Shown here piece after piece: positions 4,609 to 13,878 of a stretch of 64,000 nucleotides of DNA (positions are counted from its first letter, which is position 1; each line of letters opens with the position of its first letter). The translations under genes and the position numbers were made by a program. This DNA is from a virus. Where the stretch lies: positions 1 to 64,000 of the IMG/VR virus record IMGVR_UViG_3300022700_000278. One strand, given 5' to 3'. The notes below the pieces were generated by a model. That model was not told where the DNA came from and made no database searches. It was given only the letters and a program-made list of their open reading frames with translations.

Positions 4609-7600
4609 TTGTCCTTTATGGGAAAGGCTGAAGAGCGGTTCTTTCGCTACGTAGAATCTCTAGAAAAAGAGCTAGAGAACAAGCCTGCGTTCCAGGACTA
4701 TAGGAGAGAGGTATCGGAGTACCTGGTAAGGCACTCTGATTCTATTGCGGCATACTCTCCGGAACAACTCATATCAGAAGCGTCGTCTTTCGAGGAGCTT
4801 CTTGCTCTTCGGGGGTTTCTGCGAGACAAGTTTGGAAACGAACAGGGCTGGTGGAGCTATTATCACGAGAAGAGAAGAGAGCTTGCCACGGCGCCCAGTT
4901 ACTATGGAAAAGGAAAGTTTGGAGTCCCGGTAAATCCGCAGGTTTTTCATAGACACTGGGGAAAGGGACAGCAGTCGGCGATAATACAAAGAGATCTGCT
5001 TCCTCAGCAGTTATCCTATACTCAAATAACGGGACGAGAGCCTCTGTGGCATGCAAAAGAGGGGAGGATACCGAAAGGATTTTCTCAGCCTCTTTCTTTC
5101 AAGCCGAGCCGAGCAGACAAGTATTTTTCTTTTGATATAGAAACGACGGGCCTGCTACATCAGCTAAGAAGCCCAAAAACGGGCTCTCAAAGAGGGCTTT
5201 ATTCTATAGGCTGGGTTTCGGAAGAAGGAACTGGAGAGTGGTTCCAGCGACAGCTTGCGCCAAGAGCAAAAGGAAAATGGGCGGGACAGCCTGGGACGAG
5301 ACCGTTCTACGGATATGAAGTAGAAGAGATCGTCTCCAAAGGACAGAAGGTTGCGGCTTCTCTTCCAATGGAGGTCCAGGAGGTAGCAGGAGAGAAAGAA
5401 CTTCTGGCAGGATTCTTGAAGAGCTTGAAGAAACAACCCAAGGATAGGGTGCTTCTCGGGTTCAACATAGAGAAGTTCGACATTCCATTCCTGAAGGCAA
5501 TCGCTTATCGTCATGGCCGAGAAAAAGAGCTAGAGGCTGCGTTAAAAGGAAGAAAAGTTGTTGATGTAGCAGAAGAGACGAAGGGGTTCTTGTCTCAGCA
5601 GCTCTCTGGTAAATATCTTGGCTGGCAGCGCTCTATGTTCGAAGACATGGGGCTCTCTCCAAAGGGATGGACGCTGGAGTCTATCGCGCACGCCCTGGGG
5701 TACCAAGCCAAAGAAGGGGCGGTAGCCCATACCCCAAAAACAGACGCCTCTATGGCTGCTTTTGTCCACGAAACTTTATCGGACGAGAGAAAAGCTAAAA
5801 AGATATGGAGAGCAGGCGGAGAACAAAGGTATTTGAAGTTCCTCGCAGAAAGAGGGACAACCCTTACTCCGTTGTCTGCCATAGAAGACATGACAGAGGT
5901 CCGGGCCGGAGGCGTGTATATGAAGCCCCAGGCCGCCCTGTCTCCCGAAACCTATGAGACTCCTCTTCTCTCTAGGTTGTCGGCCAAGTACGGAGCTCGA
6001 GATCCCAGCCCTCTTCCCGTCCCGGTAGCCGAGCCGGCGAGCCCTAAAACGTTTGCTGTCTCTCCTCGTGTGAAAAAGGCGGCAAGGATTGGGGCAAAGG
6101 GACTAAAGTATCTTGGCGCGACAGCTCTTCTCGGAGCAGCTCTGCCTGGCCAAGGAACTAGCAACTTCTTTGGCGCTGGAGCTTCTATTGCATCGTGGAA
6201 GCTCGTCGCGAAACAAAAGGGGAACATTGCTACGAGAGCCCTCGCCGCGGGTGTTTCGTATGCGGCAGTAAAAGGCCTGGCTCCGGGATCCTTTGACAGC
6301 ATGTCCAAGGGAGGAATGTCTGAGGCGATAAGACACTATCAGACAGACTTTGGCTCTCCCTGGCAGGGCCCCAAGGTTTCTGGTCCGCTATCTATTAGCT
6401 TGATGGCAGGGGCCGGGCTTGCTCTTGGTACTGGAGCTGCCATTCTGGCATTTTCCTCTGTTGAAGGAGAGGAGCCGCCGAAACAAGAAAAAGTCCATGG
6501 TCAATACATTGATCCGGAGATCATGGAGTTCAGAAAGAAGTGGATCAAAGCGCCGGGAAAACGAAGAGAGCTGGAGAGGATAAAGGATGAAGCTTATGAG
6601 CCGATGCAGCCCGGAGATCTGGAGGACTGGAGGCTAAAAGATAAAAGAGGAAAGCTGGCTCGGGTAGATCTGAGTGGACTCACCCCTGTGTGGGAGGACG
6701 TGGACACGCTTCTTCTGGAGCAGCCTTGGTACAAGCCGTGGAAGAGAGACATCGGTATTCGCCTAACCGGCATAGATGCCCCAGAGATCGAGCACCCAGA
6801 CGATCCTGTTCCGTGGACAAGAAGAAAGCAGTCGCAGCCCTTTGGAAAAGAAAGCGTCGAAAAGCTAAAAGAGCTTATTGGAGACGAAAAACTAGAAGTA
6901 TATGTGGCCTCTGACCCAGATCAGAGAACGTATAAAAGATATCTTGGTGCGATCTTCAGAGAAGGCTCTGAGGTTCCACTCAATGTCGAGGCTGTTCAAA
7001 GAGGACTTGCTGCGGCGTTGCCCTGGGGGGAGTCTGGGACAGACATAATTCCTCGAGAACAGCTTATCCGAGAAGAACAAGAAGCTGCTTTTGCTCGCCG
7101 AGGGATGTGGAAGGAAGAGTTCTGGCAGAGATACCTGGATCTGTCTGTTGGAGCGGGCCGAAGAGTAACTTTTACGTCATTCTCTGACCTGTCTAGGCTA
7201 GCAGCTAACTTACACCTTGCTGCGGCAGAAGAGTTAATGAGCAGGGACGATATCGAGTATCAGCCTTGGATGGGAAGGTATATCGGCGGAAAGCTAAACG
7301 TCAACTATTCCGGCAGCGCAAGTTCTGGTACGAGAAACAAAATAGACGCTCTTCACTATGGTTCTACGAATAGCATGGGTGCCTTATCTATGAAGGCGCA
7401 TTCTGACTTTGGTTCTGGTGTGGTCAAGGGAGCGTTGAAGAGGACGGGTTCCTGGTTTAAATCCATGTGGGAAAGAGTCAGGGGCATCAAGAAAAAAGGA
7501 GGAACGCTTACAGAGAAAGGGGCTATTCTAAAGGGAGAGAGGGCGTTTGCCGAGATGAAGCGCAGAGGCCTTTTCTCAAAAAAAGCTCAAGAACGGGAGC

Positions 7601-8991
7601 TGGCTTATGCTGATACCATATTGGCAAGCCAAGAAGAGCTGGCCGATACCGTAATTGACAAGCCTCCTGGAAGAGAGACCGTTGATTTAAAAAATCCAAA
7701 CTGGATGTTTCCGGAGATTCCTACTCCGAAGCATGGAGTGTTTGATCCGTATACGAGAGGAAAGCTTGCAAACCATATTTATGCGGGCCCTCTTCCAAAG
7801 ATTAGGGACGGAGTTAGCGGTGAAAACTTTTCTGTTACGCGAGAGTTCTCTTTGGCCGAGAAAGAAAACGTGTTCTTGCAGGCTGCAAAGAAGAGGGGCC
7901 TCGAGTTCTCTGAGACACCAGATTTAAGCGGAGAGTCTTTTGCGACCAAGATTCGAAGCATGCTGAACGAGGCAGAAAAACCTCCTGGAAGAGAGACGGT
8001 CGATTTGAAAAATCCGGGTTGGGTTTTTCCGGAAGTTCCCGTCCCGAAACAAGGAGAGTTTGATCAATATACGAAAAACAATCTTTCAAAACACCTTCAT
8101 GCAGCTCCTCTTCCAAAGATTAGAGATGGGGTTAGTGCCGGGGATTCTTTTGTTACGCGAGAGTTTTCTTTGGCTGAGAAAGAAGAAGTGTTCTTGCGGG
8201 CGGCAAAGAAGAAGGGCCTCGAGTTTTCTGTCATGCCCAACCTTAAAGAGGGGTCCCTTCCTGCCAGGGTTCGAGACGTTCTGGATGTGGGAAAGAAGCC
8301 TCCTGGGCGAGAGACTGTCCAGCTAAAAAATCCGGCTTGGATGTTCCCAGAGGTTCCTGCTCCGAAACACGGAGAGTTTGACCCGTATACGAAAAACAAC
8401 CTTTCAAAGCACGTCTATGCGGGCCCTCTTCCAAAGATTAGGGATGGGGTTAGCGATGAAAACTTCTCTGTTACGAGAGAGTTTTCTTTGGCCGAGAAAG
8501 AAGAGGTGTTTTTGCGGGCTGCGGAGAAAAAAGGACTCAAGTTTTCTGCGATGCCAGATCTAGGCGAGGGGTCTTTTGCAGCCAGGATCCGAGAATTGTT
8601 GACGGAGTTCAAAGGAGACTTTGAGTCTAGGTGGGAGAAGTTTAAGCATCTTGCTTCCGGTCTTTTTAGGAAAGACGAGTCTAGTGCTGTGCTTAGGGGA
8701 GGCGTGGGAAAGGCTTCGCGGACTGATTTTGATCTTGCCTGGCAAGCAGGCTCGACAGGAGTGGAAAGAGAACGGCTGGCAGAACAGGCTGGTTCTTTGG
8801 TAGACGAGAGGCTCTCGTTGCTGGAGAGACAGAAAGAAAAAGGTTTTGTTCCAAGGGGTGTCGACAGGGGAAGAGCGGCGGCGAAGCTTCGAGAGCAAGA
8901 AGAAAAGATTCCTAGTGTTGCTGTCCCCCATGTCTCGGCAAAAGAAGCGTCGAGAAGACACAAGTGGAGCGCAAACAAAGGTTTTTTATAA
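4609..8991 (+). CDS. DEDDh exonuclease / staphylococcal-nuclease fusion with 106-aa repeats (1460 aa)
   Basis: Domains in order. Residues 170-385 form a DEDDh (DnaQ-like) 3'-5' exonuclease with FDIETTG (D176, E178), GFNIEKFD (D291) and HTPKTD (H374, D379). About 490-640 are glycine/alanine-rich hydrophobic segments. About 690-840 form a staphylococcal-nuclease domain that keeps the catalytic set D699, R718, D723, E726 and R777. Residues 1018-1335 hold three tandem 106-aa repeats starting KPPGRETV. The tail is basic and helical. Both nucleases look active. The hydrophobic stretches and the neighbouring glycine-zipper genes suggest a virion or injected protein that could attack host DNA or trim phage DNA; this is inference. 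The start is TTG 4609 (ATG 4618 is the alternative); an ATG at 4602 is out of frame. Confidence 0.88.
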   Translation: MSFMGKAEERFFRYVESLEKELENKPAFQDYRREVSEYLVRHSDSIAAYSPEQLISEASSFEELLALRGFLRDKFGNEQGWWSYYHEKRRELATAPSYYGKGKFGVPVNPQVFHRHWGKGQQSAIIQRDLLPQQLSYTQITGREPLWHAKEGRIPKGFSQPLSFKPSRADKYFSFDIETTGLLHQLRSPKTGSQRGLYSIGWVSEEGTGEWFQRQLAPRAKGKWAGQPGTRPFYGYEVEEIVSKGQKVAASLPMEVQEVAGEKELLAGFLKSLKKQPKDRVLLGFNIEKFDIPFLKAIAYRHGREKELEAALKGRKVVDVAEETKGFLSQQLSGKYLGWQRSMFEDMGLSPKGWTLESIAHALGYQAKEGAVAHTPKTDASMAAFVHETLSDERKAKKIWRAGGEQRYLKFLAERGTTLTPLSAIEDMTEVRAGGVYMKPQAALSPETYETPLLSRLSAKYGARDPSPLPVPVAEPASPKTFAVSPRVKKAARIGAKGLKYLGATALLGAALPGQGTSNFFGAGASIASWKLVAKQKGNIATRALAAGVSYAAVKGLAPGSFDSMSKGGMSEAIRHYQTDFGSPWQGPKVSGPLSISLMAGAGLALGTGAAILAFSSVEGEEPPKQEKVHGQYIDPEIMEFRKKWIKAPGKRRELERIKDEAYEPMQPGDLEDWRLKDKRGKLARVDLSGLTPVWEDVDTLLLEQPWYKPWKRDIGIRLTGIDAPEIEHPDDPVPWTRRKQSQPFGKESVEKLKELIGDEKLEVYVASDPDQRTYKRYLGAIFREGSEVPLNVEAVQRGLAAALPWGESGTDIIPREQLIREEQEAAFARRGMWKEEFWQRYLDLSVGAGRRVTFTSFSDLSRLAANLHLAAAEELMSRDDIEYQPWMGRYIGGKLNVNYSGSASSGTRNKIDALHYGSTNSMGALSMKAHSDFGSGVVKGALKRTGSWFKSMWERVRGIKKKGGTLTEKGAILKGERAFAEMKRRGLFSKKAQERELAYADTILASQEELADTVIDKPPGRETVDLKNPNWMFPEIPTPKHGVFDPYTRGKLANHIYAGPLPKIRDGVSGENFSVTREFSLAEKENVFLQAAKKRGLEFSETPDLSGESFATKIRSMLNEAEKPPGRETVDLKNPGWVFPEVPVPKQGEFDQYTKNNLSKHLHAAPLPKIRDGVSAGDSFVTREFSLAEKEEVFLRAAKKKGLEFSVMPNLKEGSLPARVRDVLDVGKKPPGRETVQLKNPAWMFPEVPAPKHGEFDPYTKNNLSKHVYAGPLPKIRDGVSDENFSVTREFSLAEKEEVFLRAAEKKGLKFSAMPDLGEGSFAARIRELLTEFKGDFESRWEKFKHLASGLFRKDESSAVLRGGVGKASRTDFDLAWQAGSTGVERERLAEQAGSLVDERLSLLERQKEKGFVPRGVDRGRAAAKLREQEEKIPSVAVPHVSAKEASRRHKWSANKGFL
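7660..8613 (+). repeat. Three tandem 318-bp coding repeats
   Basis: Units begin at 7660, 7978 and 8296, exactly 318 bp (106 codons) apart. Each encodes KPPGRETV, then a W-[MV]-FPE motif, LPKIRDGVS and TREFSLAEKE. DNA identity is visibly high, including silent positions, which indicates fairly recent duplication or gene conversion inside the nuclease fusion gene. Confidence 0.92.
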
Positions 8992-9044
8992 TGGTGTGTT
9001 AAAATAAGAGCAGAAACCTCTTTTGCTAGGAGGGGCGATATACA

Positions 9045-9533
9045 ATGAGTATTTTTGGAGCATTCGGTAATTTTGCGCGGTCTTCTGGCGGCAAGGCTGC
9101 TGGGATGGCGGGAAAGGCGCCTGGGTGGTTTGGCGGCTTGTCGCCTACTGCGAAGAGCTCGCTAATTGGAGCTGCTACAGGCGGCATGACCGGCGCTTTT
9201 GGAATGAACCCAATGAACCCCATGCCTGTGGTGGGCGACGTAGATGCGGGAGGGTTTTTTGGCGGAGCGCTTGCAGGCGCGGGTGCAGGGGCTTTGTACG
9301 GAAAGTTTGGTGCGGGTAGAAACCTTATGCGGAAACCGGTGTTGGCGGCAAATCGTGGCCTTCGGGGACTTTCTGCGAGATCTGGCGGAAATATGGTTGG
9401 GCGTGGCGCAGACTTTGCTAGAGGAGCCCTGCTGAAGACAAACAAGTACGGCGATGTGGTAGCGGCGGGAATGGCAGCCGGTGCTGCTGGGCTTATCGGC
9501 GGAAGCGTACTTAGCACAAACAGTTCGTATTAG
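9045..9533 (+). CDS. Glycine-zipper protein, probable injected virion protein
   Basis: 162 aa from ATG 9045 behind TAGGAGGGG. It is dominated by Gly and Ala with several glycine-zipper segments (GAATGGMTGAFGM, GGFFGGALAGAGAGALYGKF, VVAAGMAAGAAGLIGG), which pack as helices in membranes. Basic patches separate them. Proteins of this type in other phages form internal core or membrane-channel structures used in DNA ejection (general knowledge of Gly-zipper virion proteins); that role is inferred here from composition and from the two similar genes that follow. It follows the nuclease fusion after a 53-bp gap. Confidence 0.82.
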   Translation: MSIFGAFGNFARSSGGKAAGMAGKAPGWFGGLSPTAKSSLIGAATGGMTGAFGMNPMNPMPVVGDVDAGGFFGGALAGAGAGALYGKFGAGRNLMRKPVLAANRGLRGLSARSGGNMVGRGADFARGALLKTNKYGDVVAAGMAAGAAGLIGGSVLSTNSSY

Positions 9534-9544
9534 GAGTCTGTTCG

Positions 9545-10246
9545 GTGAGTCTTTTAAAGGCAGGAATCGGAGGGGCGCTGGGTGGTGCGGCGATTGGCGG
9601 CGTTGTCGGTGGCGCAGCGAAACATCCCTGGGAAGACTATTCTAGTACGGTGGCAGAAGGAGCCTTGTGGGGAGCGGGGATCGGTGGAGTTGGTACTGCG
9701 GGGATGTGGGGGCTTGGCAGGAAGGCTGTTGGGGCGGCGAAGAGAGGGGTTTCTGTAGCGGAAGAGGGGTTGAATCGAGCTGCTGGAACAGTTCCGGAAG
9801 AAGAGCTTATGACTCCTTTTGGGGCGAAGCTTATGGCAAAAGGCGGTGCGCGTGCGGCAAAAAGAGAAGCGAAAGTAATGAGAAGAGCTGCCAAAATACG
9901 AAAAAGAGCGGGGGGAAGTTGGCGAAAACAGGGTGAGCTTTCTGGTTTAAATTCTGGGCGATCTGACAAGGGGGCAATTGGAAGGGCCAAGAGAAGAGCC
10001 AAGGCATATTCTCGCTTGTGGAGGAGACGCAGGAGAGAAAAAATGACCAGCGAAATGTCCTTCCCGAGCGTCTCTGATGTACCAAGCCGGCCGCCTCTTG
10101 CTCGTGTTTTCGCCGGTGATAATGTTGCTAGCGGTGGGTATGAGGGAGCGAATCCGCTTTCTACTGGGCAGTGGGCGCGAACAAGGCTAATGGACATAAG
10201 TAGAACAGGAAATGTTGGCAGGGGATGGACTGGTCTCTATGGCTGA
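9545..10246 (+). CDS. Glycine-zipper protein with basic C-terminal half
   Basis: 233 aa from GTG 9545, with TAGGAG about 8 bases upstream. The N-terminal 60 residues are a glycine zipper (IGGALGGAAIGGVVGGAA, then GALWGAGIGGVGTAGMWGLG). The middle is strongly basic (KREAKVMRRAAKIRKRAGG), and the C-terminus is a mixed soluble tail ending RGWTGLYG. A membrane-active head plus a nucleic-acid-binding body fits a protein packaged with the genome, but this is inference. Its last codons overlap the start of the next gene. Confidence 0.8.
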   Translation: MSLLKAGIGGALGGAAIGGVVGGAAKHPWEDYSSTVAEGALWGAGIGGVGTAGMWGLGRKAVGAAKRGVSVAEEGLNRAAGTVPEEELMTPFGAKLMAKGGARAAKREAKVMRRAAKIRKRAGGSWRKQGELSGLNSGRSDKGAIGRAKRRAKAYSRLWRRRRREKMTSEMSFPSVSDVPSRPPLARVFAGDNVASGGYEGANPLSTGQWARTRLMDISRTGNVGRGWTGLYG

Positions 10247-11033
10247 GGTTGGGTTTTGGCAAACTGCTAGACAAGGGGTCTCCTCTTATGCGCGGGGTGT
10301 CCGCGCGTCTAATCAAGCGTTTAATCGTGTCGCGGCTACTACCTTTGCGAAGAGCTATGCACATGGTGGGTTGACCTCAAGGCTAGTTCCGGTTCAAGGG
10401 CTTCGCCTTGAATCTAGGGGGTTGTTTGGCGGCGGAGTAGGGACGTGGTCTCCTGCGTATATGCGCAATCTTCAGAAAATGCAGGCGCATGGTGGAGATA
10501 TTGGCGCAGCGGCTTCTAACCTACTAGGCAAGGCTCCTGGCAAATCGGTAACGCGCAAGAGCATGTTTCGAGCAGCTCCTGGGGCAGTAATGGGAACGGC
10601 TCTCATTGCTGGGTTGCCTGCTGTGTTAGCAGAGGGTGGTGCGGGAGAAAGGATGGCAGCGGCGGCTGGCGGTGTTGGGTCGGAGGTGGGGGCTCGAGCT
10701 GGCGGTCTCTTTGGCCTCAAGGCTGGAGCGGCGCTTGGCTCTTCTATCTTGCCAGGCATTGGTTCTGTTGTGGGTGGCGCCATAGGAGGCCTTGTTGGTC
10801 TGTTCGGAGGCGGAGCGGCAGGCTGGGGTGCTGGTCAGAGTGGTTTCGGTGTTCTGAATGCAGTGGCAGAGAGAGGAAAAAGAGCTAGAACGTCAAATTG
10901 GATCAACGATACAAGCGCCTTCACTACTCGTCGAGCAAAAACCATGCGACAAGCTTCTTTGCAAATGATGAACAGCGGGATGATGACGGCGAGAAATTCT
11001 CTTGGCCATGAGGGCGTTCAGCTACATAGGTAG
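10239..11033 (+). CDS. Glycine-zipper protein, third in cluster
   Basis: 264 aa from ATG 10239, overlapping the stop of the preceding gene by 8 bases; an in-frame ATG at 10212 would add nine residues but has a poorly spaced ribosome binding site. Residues about 110-215 are a long Gly/Ala region (VMGTALIAGLPAVLAEGG, then IGSVVGGAIGGLVGLFGGG) with probable hairpin membrane insertion. The flanks are basic. It ends seven bases before the terminase large subunit and completes a trio of related low-complexity proteins. Probably a virion internal protein (inference). Confidence 0.78.
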   Translation: MAEVGFWQTARQGVSSYARGVRASNQAFNRVAATTFAKSYAHGGLTSRLVPVQGLRLESRGLFGGGVGTWSPAYMRNLQKMQAHGGDIGAAASNLLGKAPGKSVTRKSMFRAAPGAVMGTALIAGLPAVLAEGGAGERMAAAAGGVGSEVGARAGGLFGLKAGAALGSSILPGIGSVVGGAIGGLVGLFGGGAAGWGAGQSGFGVLNAVAERGKRARTSNWINDTSAFTTRRAKTMRQASLQMMNSGMMTARNSLGHEGVQLHR

Positions 11034-11039
11034 GTTTTA

Positions 11040-12992
11040 ATGAGAGGCGAGCCAGGATCAGAACGCTATGAAGGCGAAGATTTTTCAGATCTCATTGCTC
11101 TAGATCTTCCTTTTGATGTAAGAACAGCTCACCCAACTTGTTTGAAGTGTGTCAGGCGACAGCTTGACAAGTACAAGAACGAGATGGTTGGCGGTAAGTC
11201 TCTTGCTGATAAGTTTCAGATATGTTGTAAAGGAATCCCGAAAGACCCGATTCCTCTTAGCGTCAGAAAGATGTATTCTCCAGAAGAAGTTGCGGAGCTG
11301 GAAAGGATTTACGATCCAGTTAAGTGGGCTGCACATTATCTCAAGCAGCCGAACAATAAACCTTGGGTGGCAAGGGAATATCAGGCAGAAATTTTGCGGT
11401 GTACAGGAGATCGTCGGGTAATCAGAATTGCTCGACGTACAGGAAAGACAGACGTTATTGCTGTTGAAGTTTTGTGGAAGATGTTCCGACAAGGTAGTCG
11501 GCGAATTATTATTGCTGGCCCACAGAAGGTCCATGTAGATCTGATTTTCAAGCGGATCCGCGGCTTTATGTCTAGAAGTCCTATTTTGGCTAACGCGATA
11601 ACAAAAAACATTTCATCTCCCATACACGAGCTGCGGCTAAACAACGAATCTTATGTCATGGGTTTTGCCGTGGGAACAAAAGGGAATACTGAGGGGGTTT
11701 CTGTTCGAGGACAAGATGGCGACGATGTATATGTTGACGAGACGGCATACGTAGACACAGAGGCTATGCAGGGGGCGGTTTTGCCTATTTTGCAAACCAC
11801 AGACAGTACGACAATGGCCGCCTTTTCCACCCCAACCGGGTTCAAAGATGTTTATTACTCGATGTGTCTGGAGTCTGTGCGGTATAGAGAGTTTCATTAT
11901 AACTACAAAATTCTTGATCACTGGAGAAGAATCGAGGGAGAGAGATCGCAATACCCCCAGGCCAAGTGGGAACACGAAATCTTGGCGGAGTTTGGTAGTT
12001 CTGATGAGGGAGTATACAAGCCAAGCTATGTTGATCGCGCGATAGAAACATATTCTTATGCAGAGCAGCACCCAGACCCACGGTGTAGGTATATCGTTGG
12101 GGTAGACTGGAACGAGAAGCATGGAGCCGAAATAGCAGTTGTGTCGCAGAACAAGATTACTGGCATGCATAGGGTTGTTGAGGCGTATTGCGTAGAGAAG
12201 GCTGACTTTACTCAGCTTGCTGGGGTGCAGGCTGTTGTCGAGATAAACAGGAAGTGGAAGCCTGTCTATATATATATCGACGCTGGTGGAGGAAGCACAA
12301 ACTATGATCTCTTGCGCAAGCTTAGTTATGAGGCCCGTGGAAGAGGCTCGGACCCAGACACAGCTCGTATTCTGGACATTCTAAAGAAATACGACTCTGG
12401 CTCGTCGATACAAGCCAAAGATCCGGTTACCGGAGAACCACAAAAACAGCCAGCCAAGCCGTATATGATCAATGCGTCTGTGCGTGTTTTTGAAAATGGT
12501 CTTATAGAAATTTCTGCGGAAGACAAGGTTCTTGAGGCTCAGCTTCGCAACTATATCATTGAAAGGTTCTCTCCTACCGGGAATCCGGTATACGGCTTAA
12601 AAGACAAAAAGGTATTAGATCACCGTCTTGACGCTTTTAATCTAGCCATGGTAGCATTTCATATAGAGTTTGGCGAGCTTAGGCCAAAGTTGTCTTATAC
12701 TAAAATGTTAGCTGCGCCAAGCCCAATGCAAAAAGTTGTCTCTTCTCAAAGGTCCGGTGTCCAGCGGGAGGCGTACACAGAAAGAAACATTGAGCGTGTT
12801 ATAGAGAGGTCCCCCACAGGGCATGGAGGGGTGACGTTGCCTGCTGTTATTGACAGGCCGCGTGTTTCGTCTAGCAGGCCAGGTTGGGACTCTGATTTAG
12901 AAGATGTCTATGAAAGAAGATATCAGCAGAGGAAGCGTTCTTTTTCTCGCCGAAAGGATGCAAGAAGAAGGATTGGGAGGAGTAATATTTAA
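11040..12992 (+). CDS. terL: Terminase large subunit
   Basis: 650 aa from ATG 11040 with AGGTAGG upstream. It is the ATPase-nuclease motor that packages DNA into the prohead through the portal. Motifs seen: Walker A ARRTGKT (131-137), Walker B YVDE (D233, E234), and a coupling region FSTPTG further on. The RNase H-like nuclease acidic residues are D356 (VGVDW), D414 (YIDAGG) and D527/D531 (DHRLDAF). The C-terminus (about 570-650) is basic and probably disordered. Length is normal for the family. It overlaps the next start by one base (TAATG). Packaging type (headful or cohesive ends) cannot be decided. Confidence 0.95.
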   Translation: MRGEPGSERYEGEDFSDLIALDLPFDVRTAHPTCLKCVRRQLDKYKNEMVGGKSLADKFQICCKGIPKDPIPLSVRKMYSPEEVAELERIYDPVKWAAHYLKQPNNKPWVAREYQAEILRCTGDRRVIRIARRTGKTDVIAVEVLWKMFRQGSRRIIIAGPQKVHVDLIFKRIRGFMSRSPILANAITKNISSPIHELRLNNESYVMGFAVGTKGNTEGVSVRGQDGDDVYVDETAYVDTEAMQGAVLPILQTTDSTTMAAFSTPTGFKDVYYSMCLESVRYREFHYNYKILDHWRRIEGERSQYPQAKWEHEILAEFGSSDEGVYKPSYVDRAIETYSYAEQHPDPRCRYIVGVDWNEKHGAEIAVVSQNKITGMHRVVEAYCVEKADFTQLAGVQAVVEINRKWKPVYIYIDAGGGSTNYDLLRKLSYEARGRGSDPDTARILDILKKYDSGSSIQAKDPVTGEPQKQPAKPYMINASVRVFENGLIEISAEDKVLEAQLRNYIIERFSPTGNPVYGLKDKKVLDHRLDAFNLAMVAFHIEFGELRPKLSYTKMLAAPSPMQKVVSSQRSGVQREAYTERNIERVIERSPTGHGGVTLPAVIDRPRVSSSRPGWDSDLEDVYERRYQQRKRSFSRRKDARRRIGRSNI

Positions 12993-13453
12993 TGGGGCTT
13001 AAGTTGTATTATAAAGACTCGGGAAGCTTTGTTGAAATGAGTACCGGGGGAGACATGACCTCCCCTCTTTCTACGGTCCACGATGGAAAGACAGGGGAGG
13101 ACGTGTCTGTTTGCTTGTATATTCGCAACGACGACCCCCTGAAGTGGTTTTCTAATATAGAAGTTTTTCCGTTTGATAAGGCTGTGGGGCTTATTGGTGG
13201 CGGCGATGTGGGATACGATGATACGGGCTGGGGGGTAAAGCTTTCTCTTGGTTCGGTGGAGCCTTCGGCGGCCGAATGGGATGATATTGACTGGGGAGAG
13301 TCTCTGCTTCTTTCAAACATTGGAAGTAGTGGTTCGCCTGACACTACCCAGTACCATCCTTTCTGGTGTTTGCTTTCTTGCCCTCCAAATCATAAAGCGA
13401 CGACAAAAGAAAACCTTTCTTTTCGAGTCGAATACACAGAGAGCGCGGTATAA
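12992..13453 (+). CDS. Hypothetical beta-rich protein, similar to the last gene of the window
   Basis: 153 aa from ATG 12992, overlapping the terminase stop. Sequence is beta-rich with few helices. The stretch VSVCLYIRNDDPLKWFSNIEV and a later GWGVKLSLG resemble VSLYIRHDAAVWQITDCAF and GWGDATIALNP in the partial gene at 63749, so the two are probable paralogues. One copy lies next to the terminase and the other after the fibre genes, which suggests a small virion surface or decoration domain. No catalytic motif. Function not assigned. Confidence 0.85.
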   Translation: MGLKLYYKDSGSFVEMSTGGDMTSPLSTVHDGKTGEDVSVCLYIRNDDPLKWFSNIEVFPFDKAVGLIGGGDVGYDDTGWGVKLSLGSVEPSAAEWDDIDWGESLLLSNIGSSGSPDTTQYHPFWCLLSCPPNHKATTKENLSFRVEYTESAV

Positions 13454-13878
13454 TGAGCACAAAAAAGTCTAGACTTTTGACCGACAAAGACAGGCGGCTT
13501 CTTGCTGCTACTTCAAAGTCTACTTGGGCTCCTCCAGATCCGATAGATTTGATTGTTCCCTTTTCTAGAAAAGACGAGGTTGAGGAGGAGACAGATCTAG
13601 AGAAGAGGAGAAGAAAGTCAAGAGAGGTCCTCGAGGGATATCAACGATTAGAGGCGCGCTGCAAAGAAGCGAGAGAAGAGTTGTCTAAGAAGTGTAAGAA
13701 TGTGTCTGTAGAGATAGATCCAGAAGTTAACAGAGATATTCTTGTCGCTGCAAGGCGTATTTTCAAAAGAGATGTCAGAGAGATTACTTTTGAGATGTAT
13801 AAGCAACTGGTACACACGATGGCAGAAGTTGGAAACGATCTCGTGCCAGATTCTGCGAAGGGAAGGAGGCTTGTCTAA
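13453..13878 (+). CDS. Hypothetical charged helical protein (141 aa)
   Basis: Starts at ATG 13453 (TAATG overlap). Acidic and basic residues are interleaved; residues about 45-85 (EVEEETDLEKRRRKSREVLEG and following) look like a long helix or coiled coil. The tail includes a compact helical part (AARRIFKRDVREITFEMYK). No family is recognised. Co-translation with its neighbours between terminase and portal suggests a role in head assembly, without further evidence. Confidence 0.82.
   Translation: MSTKKSRLLTDKDRRLLAATSKSTWAPPDPIDLIVPFSRKDEVEEETDLEKRRRKSREVLEGYQRLEARCKEAREELSKKCKNVSVEIDPEVNRDILVAARRIFKRDVREITFEMYKQLVHTMAEVGNDLVPDSAKGRRLV

Noticed and set aside
4602-4631. Short ORF from ATG 4602
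   Set aside because: Stops after nine codons; kept only as part of the start-context observation.
8415-8978. Minus-strand frame of 187 codons
   Set aside because: Antisense of the nuclease fusion gene with Ser/Leu-rich composition typical of shadows.
8987-8992. TATAAT as a promoter for the glycine-zipper genes
   Set aside because: It overlaps the stop codon of the nuclease gene by chance; no acceptable -35 or extended -10 at 16-18 bp.
9007-9030. Terminator after the nuclease fusion gene
   Set aside because: Only a 5-bp AAGAG/CTCTT stem with a short T-run; free energy would be low and the next gene is 53 bp away.
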